A stretch of DNA of 64,000 nucleotides from Vanilla planifolia. Lineage: Eukaryota > Streptophyta > Magnoliopsida > Asparagales > Orchidaceae. The notes under the pieces were generated by a model, which made no database searches, was not told the origin of the DNA, and saw only the letters and a program-made list of their open reading frames with translations. The stretch lies in contig CM043877.1 of NCBI GenBank assembly GCA_023846275.1, positions 9,717,107-9,781,106 on the forward strand, in the 5' to 3' direction. This document shows, piece by piece, positions 1-12,599 of the stretch; within the stretch, counting starts at the first letter, position 1, and the number at the start of each line of letters is the position of its first letter. Made by a program: the position numbers and the translations under genes.

Positions 1-288
1 CATATGGCTTGGCATCAAGAAGGGAAGCTACTCTTGGTGCTCTTTTATTAAATATTTGGTCCACTATATAGACTTTGATATGTGAATGGATGTTAACATT
101 ACTATCCAATATACTTTGTTAATAAAGTTTGTATTGTATGAATTAACCATGTGCTTTGCTGCAGACAATTTGTTTACTTCTACCATTCTTTTTAATTTGG
201 TGTTTAATTTATAAAAAAAACACCTCTAGCTTTTGAGTTAAATTTATCTATATAATGCTAACTAAATTATGCTTGATTTGTTTGGTAG

Positions 289-3200
289 ATTAACCCACAT
301 GAGAAGTTGGATCCTGAAGTCGAAGATGTCCTGATAGAGATAGCTGATGATTTTGTGGAATCTGTGAGTTCTGCTTACTATTTGGTCAATATGCAATACA
401 TTGAACGACAAATTCTTGGTCACAATTTTTTTAGATGATTGAAAATTCTTCCTTCAAGTTATGCTTTGTATTCCTTGGTAATGATTTTTAGAAACAATTG
501 TCGACCCTTTTTGCTGCAGTTGTGCAACTAAGGTCATCTATATGTCACATAAATTTTATAGGATTTAATTCTTTAATAATTGAAAGCATGCATTTAGTTA
601 TAATATTATCTTTCTGGTTCTGGATCTATTCATATTTGTTCTATGTGAAAAACCTAATTAAATTGTTTTTGGATTTATAATATAATTTGTTCTTCTATGG
701 TTGGACATATTCTGTTCACTGTTTTACATGAAATGCACCTTTGATTTTTGTTGTTAAAAGTAGAGTTGTAGATTTTGTTTTTACATTTCTACAAATTTGT
801 AATATTGCAAATTGCTTGCTAACATTGTGTCATCCTTTGAGTAGATAACATTAGCCGCTTGCTCAATGGCTAAACATCGAAAATCCACTGTACTGGAAGC
901 AAAGGACATATTATTATATGTTGGTCAGTGTCTTTTCTGTGTTGGAAGGGAACTGCTTTTGCATCTTTTTTTGGTTTATTTTCTCCTTTACACGTGATTC
1001 GTGTTTTTTTTCTTTATTCTTCAGAGAGGCATTGGAATATGACGTTGCCTGGTTTTGGAGGAGATGAGATCAAATGTTACAAGAAGCCTGTAAGAGTTTG
1101 GGTTGAACCTTTTGTTGTGATATAGAAGTAATGGTCCTAAATCGTGCTAGATTGTTGGATTGTTTACTTCTTTTTTGTTCTTTCTACAGTTCAGCAATGA
1201 CATTCACAAGGAAAGACTTGCTGTGGTAACTTCAACTTCTCTATGCATGAAGCTCTCTTTTTCTTAATCCGACGATGCAGCATTTTATGCTAATAAATGT
1301 TTTATGTGGAGCTGATGCTTGATGCAATAACTGTCATTTATTTCAAGTGCAGCCAACCATATTATTATAACCTTGAGGTGCTTACATCTTCATTACCATG
1401 CTGTTGTAGGCTACATTTTGAAATGTATGGTTTGTTTTATGTGGTCAATTAAACAATGTGGAATGATTAAAGGTACATACATTACATGTAACAAAGACAA
1501 TACAAACGTCTAAAAATTATCATAGAGGTGAATGTTTTTGCTATCAATAAAATAAATAAGAATTTGTTTTATACAATTTTTTGTCAATCTATAAAAATCA
1601 ATAAGTGTAAAGCTAATCAAGAGAAAATTGGGCTTAATTTTGTGTGCAGTGCAAGAGTAATGGCTATATAGCTTGGAAAGTTTAGGATTGTGTTTAGTTA
1701 TAATTTTTCATCAAATTGCGTAGGATTCAATAAGAATGGTGCCATTTGGGGTGTGAGGGGTTTTGGACTATTATAGTTGTACAATATCGAGAATTTTGTG
1801 ATTACCTTGAGCATTTTGAGATAATCTAACATGCTTTGAGACTGCTATGGCTGCTTGATTGTAGAGATGAGATGACCTTGGTTACGGAATGACTAAACAG
1901 ACTGACCTTGATGATGATAGGTTGCTAAGGCCACAGTAATGTGTGTGATGCATAACGAGCAAAGTGCATGGTAAAGGTTGACCATTGAGGCACGATTGAA
2001 GAGATAAACATTATCACTTTATTAAGGCCTGAATTAGAAGATAATCTACCAATTGGATGGGAACGAAGCCATATATGAAGAAATAATTATTCAAATTTTT
2101 AGTATCGATTATTGTTTGAGATTCTTTGACTTATTTTTATTGGTATTTGCTTGAAGCACAAAAGTTGAGATTTCTTATTTGAGGATGAAACACTAAGAAT
2201 GTTTCTACACGAACTTTGAGAAAAACTTCATGATGGGTTCTTGAATAAATATTGAGCTATTGTCATCAATAAGGATGACTTTGTTGTGTTTTAGCAAAAT
2301 GTTCAGATGCGTTATAGCAGCTTATTTTGTGGACTATATTGGCTTGCTTTAAAAACTTGGAAATAGAAAACCAAATGCTTCTTGTTCATCATGAAGCAAT
2401 CGAACATGATTTGCAGATCTACTTGGTATGCAAGTGTTAGATTAAACGATGTGAAAGATTATTTGTGATATGAGAGTAAATTTTGTGAAATTGAATTCTT
2501 TTAAAAAGAGTTGGGGATCAAGTGATCGTGGAAGGGTATTGGAGGAGCGAAGGGAGATCCAATGATAAATGAAGATTAAAGTTTGATGGACATTGGTTTC
2601 ACATAAAATCATGGAAAAAATAGCTCATGTTATCTCTTATATCAACTTCATTATCTTATCCAATAGTAATGCATGTGCAACTTTTTATTTTGATCCAGTT
2701 GGATTTTTGTAGGGCTTTGAACTAGAGAGTTATAATTCTTAGTTTTCAAATGCATCTAGAATCATTAAATTTTGAAATCAGAATAGTAAGTTATGTTGAG
2801 AGTACAAAATATCGTGTTAGAGTTCTATGCAAAATTGTGCAATCCAATCTTAAAGGATAAATTTTTTTTATCTGGTTGAGCTAGAAAAACTATTTTAAAC
2901 TAAAATTTTAATTTTGAAATGAGAATATTAATTTTTTTCAAATTGGGTTGTTATCAATTATTTAGGGATATATTTGTTTCAAATTTAGATTGTTTTAAGA
3001 ATGGTTGGGGATTAGATGGAGTTCATAAAATTCTCTTATTTTTCATCATTAAATTTAGATTTAAAAATTTGGATAGTCAAAGCTATATTGATATATTCCA
3101 TGTTTATTTATTCATTTCACTTTCGTTGGTTGCTTATAAAAGAACTTAAAAAGTCATGTTGTAATCATGAATCAAGTCTTTAGAAAAATGCCTTTTTTGG

Positions 3201-6200
3201 TGATATTCTTCTTAGAGAGAGAGATATTTGAGGAAGGGGGATGGCACTTATTTGTTGGTCCCCCTCATTCAACTTTTATCTTAATGCTATAGATGATATG
3301 GTTAAAGGTTTCTTAGGTTATTCAAGAGTGATAATTCCTTGTAGGAGTTGTTTGGCATGCATAAAGCAAGTATAACACATGCAATAGTGGCCATGCACGT
3401 GAAATTCAATATAGACGAAGTTTGGATTCATATGGTGTGAGTATATCAAAGTCATAGATGATAGAACATGAAGCTTTCCAGTCTTTAAAAATTGTGAAAT
3501 TTTATAGTTTTAGAAGGATGTGTGTTGTGTTGAGGGGCTTTTTTATCAATTTCATATTTGACACACATGAGTGACATAAGCAAAGAGTTACATTAGTGGT
3601 GAATGTTGTGGAAGTCATCTACCTTGATTCTTGTGAGTTTTGAGAGTGTTTAAAGCTCCCCGATCACATGAGAATTTTGCAAAGAGTTGGAACAAATGTG
3701 TCATGTTTTACATATTGTCTTGAGGTGACTTTAGGCTTTCCTAAGGTACTGGGATGCATCCTAAGGGGTTGAGCACTAAGAGCCTTAGTGTTTGTTAGAA
3801 CTGGCTAGTATTGCTTAAGAGATGCTTGGTGTTGTTGGAGCTTTCTACTTGTAGTTTGAGGTTTAAGTTGTACTAGTAAGGGGATCTACACTACATGATA
3901 TTATCGTGAAGTAAAACTTGGGATGGCTTGAGGCTTATGCATGATAAACAGCTTGTGGCTTTGGTTGGCTCAGGCTTTTCTAGGCAATTGCATATGGACA
4001 AGAGAAGGTTGAGGAGATTGTACTTGATGACTTGTTAGCTAGTGTGCAGATGCAGTTTTTAAGCACAAATGAATGCAGGACCAAGTCCTAGTGCACACTA
4101 GGGACCTCACTTGTGTGCAAAGGATCAGTGCAACAATGATACTCAAAGGACTTGATGAGTCCACAATGTTGTTCTACTCGCTTGAGGCTTTTCATTAATT
4201 CTGAATTCAAACAAACATGTGCATCTTCTTGTTTTCCACGGGTTACATCAAGTGGCACATTGTCCTTGACCTGGTTGAAAACAAGCTAAGAGATCAAAGA
4301 TATGGTTATCCTTCAGGCAAACAGGCCTTTTGATAGAGGCCAATGAGAACAATGTTAAACTCATCTTGATTGTTTGTGATAGGGAAGGTGATTCGAACGA
4401 TGCTTTGTTGACTCATACAGACTAGATTGGTGCAACACCTTGGTTTAAATGGATTTTGAGACAACACCATTTGGGAGGAATTTTGCATGCACTTAGGCTT
4501 GGTTGGGGTTTTTGGGAGGTAATTGATTTCTTATGCTGATTTGATGAGCCATTATTTTAGTAGGTTAGGCATGTTAGCTGAATGGAGAATATATTGGAGG
4601 ATCTTTTTTGTTACTAGTTTGATCTCATGTTTCTTAAAGTAGGATCATAGTTTTTGGGAAGCAATGACCTAAGTTAGTGTCAATCTTTCTTGAGTGTATA
4701 ATGTGTCTTCGCGACTTTTAGAGCATTATTTGACATGATATACGATACGTTGGATATTGCCTTACTTTCAGATGTGAATGATGCTAACTAGTACATATGT
4801 TGCTATATGATGTATGAGGAGAGGTCCACATTGCTTTGAGTTGTCTAGGAATGTTGGAGTGGTATGGTACTCATTGAGCTATTTGTAGGTTTACTTAGGG
4901 GTGCAGCTGATGCAACTCTTGTTTTAGAGAACTTTAAAGGATGGGATCATATGTTCGGTGGAATGGGAGAGAAACAGACAACCCAACAATCAGACTGACA
5001 AGCTTTTGCATCCTTGCCTTTGTCTTAGGAAAACGTTCGAACTTGTGCCGTTTGATTGTAAGTTTTTGCACTTTCACGCCATCGTGAACCTGAAGAATTT
5101 TCTTGAAGTTGTTCCAAATGTGCACTTAAATAGATGTTGGCTCATTTGATTGATTGAGGTCTTTGAGTGATTTTTTTAGGTCTTGAAGATGATCATGAAA
5201 GGCTATGCTCTTTACGAGTTACCAATTTGGTTTCAAAGAACTTATTCTATCATTCTCTAGCATGTAGCTCTCTAGTGTTCTTGAGGTTGAAGGTCTTGCT
5301 TGATATCAAAAGGTTCCATGGTGAGCAATGAACACCATTTTCTCCTTGTTGGGATTGAACGTATTTGATGGTAGCCTAAAAAGGCATCAACTAAGCTGAG
5401 ATGCTTGAAGGGCAAGGTTTAATCCTCTAGATCATTAATCCTTGGGAGTGGATATCAGTCTTTTTGAACATATTGCATTGAGATGCATTAATTTGAGACA
5501 TTCTCCATTGTTTGCTTGTCTTCTTGATGATGATGATATTATTGAGCCACTCTTAATGTTATACAAGGCAGATGAAATCAACATCAAGGTGTCGATCTCG
5601 GATTGAATTGCTTCTTCTTGAAGCTGAAAGATCATTCCTTTTGTTAGATTGGGACGGACTTTTGCATAATATTGAGGTTTTTTCTTAGCCATATTTAGAG
5701 GCTTGTTGGCCATATCAATGGAGCAAATGCATTTATGTAGTTTGTCGATAAAGCCGTTGACAAAACTGTTGTTTTCATTAGAAATTGAGGAACCATTTAC
5801 ATTTTTGTTAGAATATCGGGGGTCTAAAGGATGTAGAGATTGATGCTTTCTCGATGTTAGTCTTAATTTGGCCTCCTTTAGCTTGGGCCTCATCATGGAT
5901 TTTCTTTTTCTCACTTTCCTTTGGAGTTGCCAAGTAACATTGGTGAGAATGGAGTAGATCCCCATGAATGCTGATGACTCCATCTAGGATGTGTAAGTTG
6001 ATGGAAAGTTATGGATGACACGGCCCATAACTTGTTGGGTGTGATATGACCCATAATCAGTTGTTCAGGAAGGTAGCCCTGACGATCAAGAAGATAGTCA
6101 TATGTATAATAGATCTTCCTTCTTCGATGATAGGGATTGTGATGCTTCTTTTAGTGCTACCTTCCCCGAGAACCTAAATGGTGTGTTGACAAAAGGAATG

Positions 6201-7515
6201 AGAAGATTTCTTACTACTTTCGTCTCCTCAAATGCAGTAAGAAAGATGGCATTTCCAGGAGTATTGGTGTGAGTGAGGACTCATTGTACCTCCAGGTTTG
6301 TCATATGAGCGATGATGACTTGTGCACCATCATATGGGTTGTCAAATGGTGGCTGATTTGTAGAATCAATAGATATAGAACCGCAAAAAGGTAGAAATAT
6401 GTCTTCTCCAGCTAATGGAATGAAGATAGATGAGAGGCAGCCTAATTGTTGTCAAAGATGACAAATAATGTGATCATACATTGGAGCTTTTGTTTTTGGG
6501 TGATGGGTCCAAGAGAGCTTGGGTTGGTTGAGGTGGAAAGAGCTCCCGTGCTACCTAAAGGTGGGCCTCTTGCCTTGAGAGCCGGTTGCCTATGAAGATT
6601 TGGAAATCTTTCTTCTTTACGAGCACTTGGATGGTGAAGGAGTCCATATCATTTCTAGGGGATTGATGGTATTTGCAATAACGTTCTGGGTCATGCTTCA
6701 CTTTCTCCTTACTTGGGGCTTGATAATGGCCTTTTCACTTGAGGAATATCAGGACTTCTTGCAGTATCTTGGCAATGGGATTCCCTCGCAGAGGTTTGCG
6801 AGGCTATTTAGCCAATTGCCTTGGGGCTTCTGTGGGGAAAGGGGTGATATTGTTGTTGTTATTGTTGTTGAGGAGGAAGAGGAGAATTAAGACAAGCTCT
6901 GTTCTCATTGATGTCGTCGATTAGCCCTTGTAAGCATTGCTTTGGGACAGCTGGAGGTCGAGGTGCCATCGGATGTTGGATAGACTCAGCTTGTTCCCTC
7001 TATAGTTTAGCTAGAGTTGATGTGTGTGGAGTAGGAGAACAGATCGGAGGAACAAGATCAAGACGGGCTGAGATAACTCAATTCAAGTTTTTTGGTTCAG
7101 GAGGTATTGGAGCCTGGGTTTGCTGCTGGTTAGCTGTTGTTTTTGAGGGAGCATGAGGGGCAACCATGGGAACTTGAAGAGAGAGCTTGTCGTTGATGGT
7201 TTAGTACGAGAGAACCTCTTTGATATATTCTCCTATGCAGCTCTAGAAAGATAATGCTTTAAATCTGAGCTTTCAGAAGTTTTGAGGTTTTTGTGATTTG
7301 CATTTAGAACAAGGATTTATTGAAGATAAATCACTCATTGAGCTTTCTTTTTTCTGATGATTTTGTTTGCAATCTTGTAGATAAGAAAATCTACAGCCAC
7401 TGCAAGTGATGTAGGGAATACTAAGAATGCTCCCAGTGGACAAGTTGCTGCAGCTTTGAAAGTTCATTCAAGTAAGACACCTGCACCTGCTTCCAGCTCT
7501 CCCAAAGAAACCTGA
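289..7515 (+). CDS. TAF12: TAF12, TFIID/SAGA histone-fold subunit (3' part of gene; 5' exons before window)
   Basis: Five coding exons are seen: 289-363, 845-923, 1025-1089, 1190-1225 and 7381-7515 (TGA stop). Each is bounded by AG/GT and phases join exactly (75, 79+65, 36 and 135 nt), giving 129 residues. The first exon reads INPHEKLDPEVEDVLIEIAD, the next contains AACSMAKHRKSTVLEAKD, then ERHWNMTLPGFGGDE. This is the histone-fold and C-terminal helix of plant TAF12, which pairs with TAF4 in TFIID and with ADA1 in SAGA, in the nucleus. The tail after SNDIHKERLAV continues in the distant last exon with a low-complexity Ser/Pro/Ala end, as in plant homologues. The N-terminal Q-rich part and the start codon lie upstream of the window; nothing at 1-288 reads as the preceding exon. 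The last intron (1226-7380) is unusually long and contains an antisense gypsy relic. Confidence 0.9.
1226..3899. other. First part of TAF12 last intron, no recognised feature
   Basis: This is AT-rich intron sequence between the AAAGACTTGCTGTG exon end and the gypsy relic. No coding exon, RNA gene or clear repeat was recognised. Part of it may be the decayed integrase/LTR end of the adjacent minus-strand element, but I could not identify motifs. Confidence 0.5.
3900..7160 (-). mobile_element. Degenerate Ty3/gypsy (Tat/Ogre-like) retrotransposon relic
   Basis: Read on the minus strand. A gag-like Pro/Gln-rich stretch lies at about 7150-6000. From about 5750 to 5430 there is a decayed reverse-transcriptase start: VRPNLTKGMIFQLQEEAIQ followed by SEIDTLML, and a block ending HLNAICSKRLISTPKD. 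It corresponds to the family's 'EEIDRLL ... DLNKACPKD' motif. The next RT blocks follow at about 5400-5090 (FNPNKEKMVFIAHHGTF, then DHLQDLKKSLKDLNQ), with debris down to about 3900. Many stops and frameshifts make it non-functional. It sits antisense in the last TAF12 intron. LTRs and target-site duplication were not located, so both ends are approximate. Family assignment rests on a few motifs seen by eye. Confidence 0.65.
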
Positions 7516-9130
7516 AGTGCACCTTTGCCATTGATGAACATGCTCTCTTCTCAGGCAATTTTTTTTTTTTTAATAATTTGGTATATAGAGTGAAATTCTT
7601 TACCCATAAGATCTGATTCAAATTATTGCATAATGGTAAAATAATTTTGTATATTTATAATTCTTAAGATATCTATAAGAGTATTATAATAATACAATAT
7701 TAAATTATTAATATACATCTATTTATTAAAATAGTATAAACTATTTTTAAGTATCATCAAAACAATATTTGAGTAATTTTAAATATATTTGTCTATATAT
7801 TTAATATTTATTTGCTTATTAAATATTATGATAATAGAACAAGTTTTATCATTTCAATTATTAGAATAATGTAGCTAAGTATATTCTAAAATTATTTAAT
7901 GTTTATATATTAATATACCTTTTCTTCATTTAAATCATTATTGATTTTTGTGAAGTGTAATATCCCAATATAGCATATTTGTTATTATAAACCATCTTAT
8001 GTATTCAACATTTTATAGCATTTGATTTATTCAATTGCTGTTTTTTTAATATATCAATGTTGACAAAATGATTATTTTTATTAAGTGATTATAAATATTA
8101 TAAATAATTGTTAATAGTGTTATTTAAAACAAGATTGTATAACATATCACCCAAATATTGGTTCAAAATGTAACAATATTTTGGTGAGAAGGGAATATGT
8201 AAAATCTGATTTATCAATTTTAAAGAAATGAACTATTGATGCTATTAGAGTGATAACACAGATTTTAAATTTGACTATTGCATCTAGTTCTATAGTATGG
8301 TTTTTGTTTCTTTTTTTTTTTTTTTTTCAATTTGCTCGATCATCATGGAATGAACTAAATGTTAAAAGACAATCCATTGAATTTCTAGTGTAACAAATAT
8401 TTCAAAATAATTTATATTCAATTTTATGATTTTCGAACAACTTTGAACTATATTAGTTTTAAAATTTTTTATTATTTAAAATTATTCTTCTATTTTATGA
8501 TTTTAACAGTCTTATCATAGTAGAAGAGAGTTTCTTTAGATGAGATCGTCCAAGACATTTGTTTTATATGATTATTTATATTGTATTTATTATTTAAGAA
8601 TATTAATTATTCTCTTCTTCTTTTTTTTCTTTTTTTTCTTCTTGAATTGAATTCAAGTAAAACTTTATTCATTTTAATTTCATGTTCAAATAAATTTTAA
8701 TCAAACATGAAAGAAAAAATTTCGATTAAGTTAGATAAATATTGATCATATAATGTATTGACATTAAAATTTTAACCAAATGCCACCAAACACCAAAATG
8801 AAGTTTATTATAATTAGGGGTGCAATCTAGTCAAATCAAGTTGGACTAATAGTTCATTCAAATTAGACTAATGTGATAGACTCATATGTTTAGCTTGAAC
8901 TCAACTAATTCATTTTGTGGTGAACTTGAGTTGGAATCAGAGCTAATTTCTGAAAAATAAAAATTTGTTATTAAATTAAATACTAAAATATTATAATAAA
9001 TTTTTTTTTATAAATTATAATGTACTTAAATGCATTGTTTGATAGACATCTAGTTGGGTCTGTGTGTCCTATTGGAGTCAGCTTGAGAGCCAGTAGGCCC
9101 CAAAAAGCAAGTAGAAGATAAGGGGAAACT
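7516..9130. other. TAF12 3' UTR and AT-rich intergenic spacer
   Basis: About 1.6 kb of very AT-rich sequence between the TAF12 stop and the GC-richer leader of the rubredoxin gene, both transcribed rightward. It includes T-tracts near 7560 and 8310. At 8820-8960 there are short degenerate phrases of the 'caactcaa / gagctt' kind common in plant dispersed repeats. No open frame worth reporting. Confidence 0.5.
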
Positions 9131-9314
9131 TGAAGGGTAGCATGTTTGCCACGCTCTTTCTGCCAATCGTTCGACGATGATAGGATCCCTATGTCCTCCG
9201 ATTGGGTCTTCCTCGCTTCTTTTTTTCTCTTATCTTCTCGATCTCTCCGTCTCTAGCTCGTTTGCATAAACAGAGCCAAAACGGCCGATTGTCAAGGTGA
9301 AGTTCGACTCCATT
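9131..9314 (+). promoter_or_regulatory. Probable 5' leader and core promoter region of the rubredoxin gene
   Basis: Sequence composition changes here from strongly AT-rich to CT-rich and GC-richer (tcttcctcgcttc, tctctccgtctctagctcg), which is typical of a plant 5' UTR just before a start codon. The first in-frame ATG is at 9315. No TATA box can be assigned with confidence. Confidence 0.4.
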
Positions 9315-12300
9315 ATGGCTATCCAGTCGACCACGATGGCTGCACTGTGCCCTTCGGCCCCATTATCCTTCAGGCTTCGTCGGCGTATGGACCTTCGTGC
9401 GCCACGCACTTCTTTCTTCTCTTCCTCTGTTCAAATCCTCCTTGAGCCACAGCGTGCCGTCGGTTCCACATTTGCCCCTAGATTCTTGATGAGTGTCGCC
9501 TCTCGGCAAGCCTTTATCTGTCGAGACTGCGGGTTCTCTGCTTCTTCTCCATTAGTAAACTATTCAATTTCCTTCCCATATGTGCTTTTGGGTTTTTTAA
9601 GTTAAGTCTTTCATCGTCTTCCACTTCTTTTTTGCCGCGGATGCAGTTATATTTACAATGATAGGACACCATTCGATAAGCTGCCCGATAAGTACTTCTG
9701 CCCAGGTATGAGCATTGCCCACATTGCAGTGATACTTTATTCTTAAGTTAATGTTGTATCTATTTTGTATTAATTCAATTAAGGAAGCATTAGAATGCAT
9801 TTTACATAGGTCAATATAATGTGAATCAAACAGTTTCATTGTTAAACATGCTCTAATAGGATTTTTTCTCTTCAATTGCTTTCCAACTGGTCAGCCATTC
9901 CAATAACGCTAGCTTTCATGTATGGTCCTTGAATTGCATTTGTTGACTTAGAATTTCTCTTCTAGTCGTTGATGTGCAAAAATCTTCTTCTGTAGTAGCA
10001 ATTTTTTCAGCGTATTTCCTTTGTCAACTTAGAATGGTGGTGCATTTTGAAATTGAGAAAACTAGCTTAAGGACCTTAATGCCTAGTGCGACATTTTATA
10101 GACATCTCATCGAGGATGTGATGGTAATATCCAATTTCATGGTGAGTACCACTTCATTGGTGGCTTCAAAATCATCATAAGACAAACCTATTCCACTGTT
10201 ATTGTGGCTAGTTTAAAAATGCATGTTCATACATTGACAAATGCACTCCTAGTTGATCATGCACAAGAAAACCACCAAATCTCATATTTGAGAAACAAGA
10301 ATCATGGTATCTTTAACGTATCACAATTCATGATGTCTCTTAAATGTCAACCCATATGCGAAAAATGGATTTAGTGAATACATACTATGCCTATTCTAAG
10401 TTTAATGTGAATTGTAATTCTCAAAATGAATGTGCACATTAAATAAGAAAACTTCTCAATTAAATAGGAAGTTCATTTGAAATGATAATCAACATACAAT
10501 GAAAATCATGTAATGAAACCTATTCTCTTGTGACTACTTGATCCTTGAAACTCATTGGTGGCATGCCTTTTGTTAAAGGATCAACAATCATGAATGTCAT
10601 TCATTGTTTGATTATTGGAAAAATTTGCATCTAATGCACATCCAATGTCAAAGGAACCCTTTGTCAACTTAGAATGATGGTGCATTTTGAAATTGAGAAA
10701 ACTGGCTTAAGGACCTTAATACCCAATACAACATTTTATAGACATCTAATCAGGGATATGATGTTAATGTCCAATTTCATGGCGAGTACCACTTCTTTAG
10801 TGGTTTCAGAATCATCATGAGACAAAGCTACCCCATTATTATTGTGGCTAGTTTCAAAATGCATGTTCAAACATTGACAAATGCACTCCTAGTTGATCAT
10901 GCACAAGAAAATCACCAAATCTCATATTTGAGAAACAAAAATCATGGTATCTTTAATGTATCACAATGCATGATGTCTCTTAAATGTCAACCCATATGTG
11001 AAAAAAGGATTTAGTGAATACATACTATGCCTATTCTAAGTTTAATGTGAATTGTAATTCTCAAAATGAATGTGCACATTAAATAAGAAAACGTCTCAAT
11101 TAAATAGGAAGTTCATTTGAAATGATAATCAACATACAACGAAAATCATGTAATGAAACCTATTCTCTCGTGACTACTTGATCCTTGAAACTCATTGGTG
11201 GCATGCCTTTGGTCAAAGGATCAACAATCATGAATGTCATTCATCGTTTGATTATTGGAAAAATTTGCATCTAATGCACATCCAATGTCAAAGGAACCCT
11301 TTGTCAGCTTAGAATGATGGTGCATTTTGAAATTGAGAAAACTAGCTAAAGGACTTTAATACCCAATACAACACTTTATAGGCATCTCATCAAAGATATG
11401 ATGGTAATGTCCAATTTCATGGCGAGTACCACTTTAGTGGTTTCAAAATCATCATAAGACAAAGCTACCCCATTATTATTGTGGCTAGTTTCAAAATGCA
11501 TGTTCAAACATAGTATAATAACTGAACTTTTTGTTGATCCATATATTCTAATCATAATGACTTGCACGAGAAAACCACCAAATCTCATATTTTAGAAACA
11601 AGAATCATGACATTTTTAATGTAGCACAATGTATGATGTCTGTTAAATGTCAACCCATATGTCAAAAAGGACTTAGGGAATAAATCCTATGCTTATTCTA
11701 AGTCTAATGTGAATTGTAATTCTCAAAATGCATGTGTACATTAAATACAAAGACATCTCAATTAAATAAGAATTTCATTTGTAATGATAATCGACATACA
11801 ATGAAAATCATGTGATGGAACCTAGTCTCTTCAGAATATTGTGCATGGCCGTGCATCCACGTGAGTGTTTTGGTTGTATTTTGTGAGATTATTTTAATGT
11901 ATTTGAAGTCATCTAAATGTTATTCACCATTCAATTTGTCAAACCATCTATTCATGATCTATGATTGAAATGATTATTGCCAAAATTTGCTTCTAATGCA
12001 CATCCAATAGCCCTATTAACCGCTTTTAGATTAGGGTTATTATTTTATGTCAATTTAATCTAGTTTGTGAGTGATTTGTTGATTTAAAGGGAAAATATTT
12101 TTGGTAGCTAATTTTATTTAGTGGAAATTAATCGAATTTATGTTTGGCCACCACATGTTAGGAATAAGGTTTGTTCTTATTGATGGCATTACATTTTATT
12201 ATCATTGCTTTCATCTCTTCACACAAAAGCCAATTTTTTTTTCTTGCACTCTGTTGTTTAGTTTCATTGTTAGTTAAATTTGATCCGTTTGTATCTCGTT

Positions 12301-12599
12301 CATTTGGTATAGTTTGCGGTGCACCAAAAAGCAGATTTCGTCCTTACCAGTCGACAGTTGCAATGAACGCTAACGACACAAATGTTCGCAAATCTCGTAA
12401 AACAGAGATGCAAAGAGATGAAGCGATTGGGTAAAATCTAAACTCTACAAGCCTTTGGTTCCCAATCTTTTATAATATTTTGTTGGCTGTGATGCGAAAA
12501 TGATTTATGCAACAATGCAGGAGAGCTCTACCAGTTGCTATAGTTCTTGGATTTGCTGGGCTTGTTGGCTTGTATTTTTACCTCAATAATACATATTGA
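9315..12599 (+). CDS. Rubredoxin-like protein, probably plastid, with C-terminal membrane anchor
   Basis: Four exons, 9315-9532, 9647-9705, 12313-12430 and 12521-12599 (TGA), all with GT-AG junctions and continuous phase, encode 157 residues. Residues 1-60 are rich in Ser, Arg and Ala with few acids, like a chloroplast transit peptide. The iron-binding rubredoxin core follows: CRDCGYIYND (Cys69, Cys72), then LPDKYFCPVCGAPK (Cys91, Cys94). A basic linker leads to a hydrophobic helix at about 134-153 (PVAIVLGFAGLVGLYFY) near the C terminus. Rubredoxin domains bind one Fe in a Cys4 site and transfer electrons; plant family members are plastid proteins, and targeting here is inferred. Only 18 residues separate the two CxxC knuckles, shorter than in bacterial rubredoxins. 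The start is the first ATG after the leader; an in-frame ATG at codon 8 is an alternative. Intron 2 (2.6 kb) carries a tandem repeat. Confidence 0.9.
10019..12010 (-). repeat. Three tandem units of about 640 bp derived from a Ty1/copia element, in rubredoxin intron 2
   Basis: The phrase ctttgtca-cttagaatg starts units at 10019, 10659 and 11299, giving exact 640-bp periods. Units 1 and 2 are very similar; unit 3 is diverged, carries an insertion near 11510 and loses similarity by about 12010. On the minus strand, units 1 and 2 encode VDPLTKGMPP followed by SFKDQVV (10592-10530 and 11232-11170). This matches the C-terminal end of copia Pol ('DPLTKGLPP.. F.EHV'). The rest of each unit, with a ctataaaatg box on the minus strand, is probably LTR. 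The array therefore looks like repeated pol-end plus LTR segments rather than a classical satellite. Confidence 0.75.

Noticed and set aside
928..1125. 65-codon frame starting in an intron
   Set aside because: Only 1025-1089 is a TAF12 exon; the remainder is intron on both sides.
7273..7621. Minus-strand frames overlapping the TAF12 last exon
   Set aside because: Antisense shadow of the real exon, whose reading frame fits the upstream TAF12 exons.
12171..12434. Frame read as an independent 87-codon gene
   Set aside because: Its second half is exon 3 of the rubredoxin gene; the first half is intron read-through.
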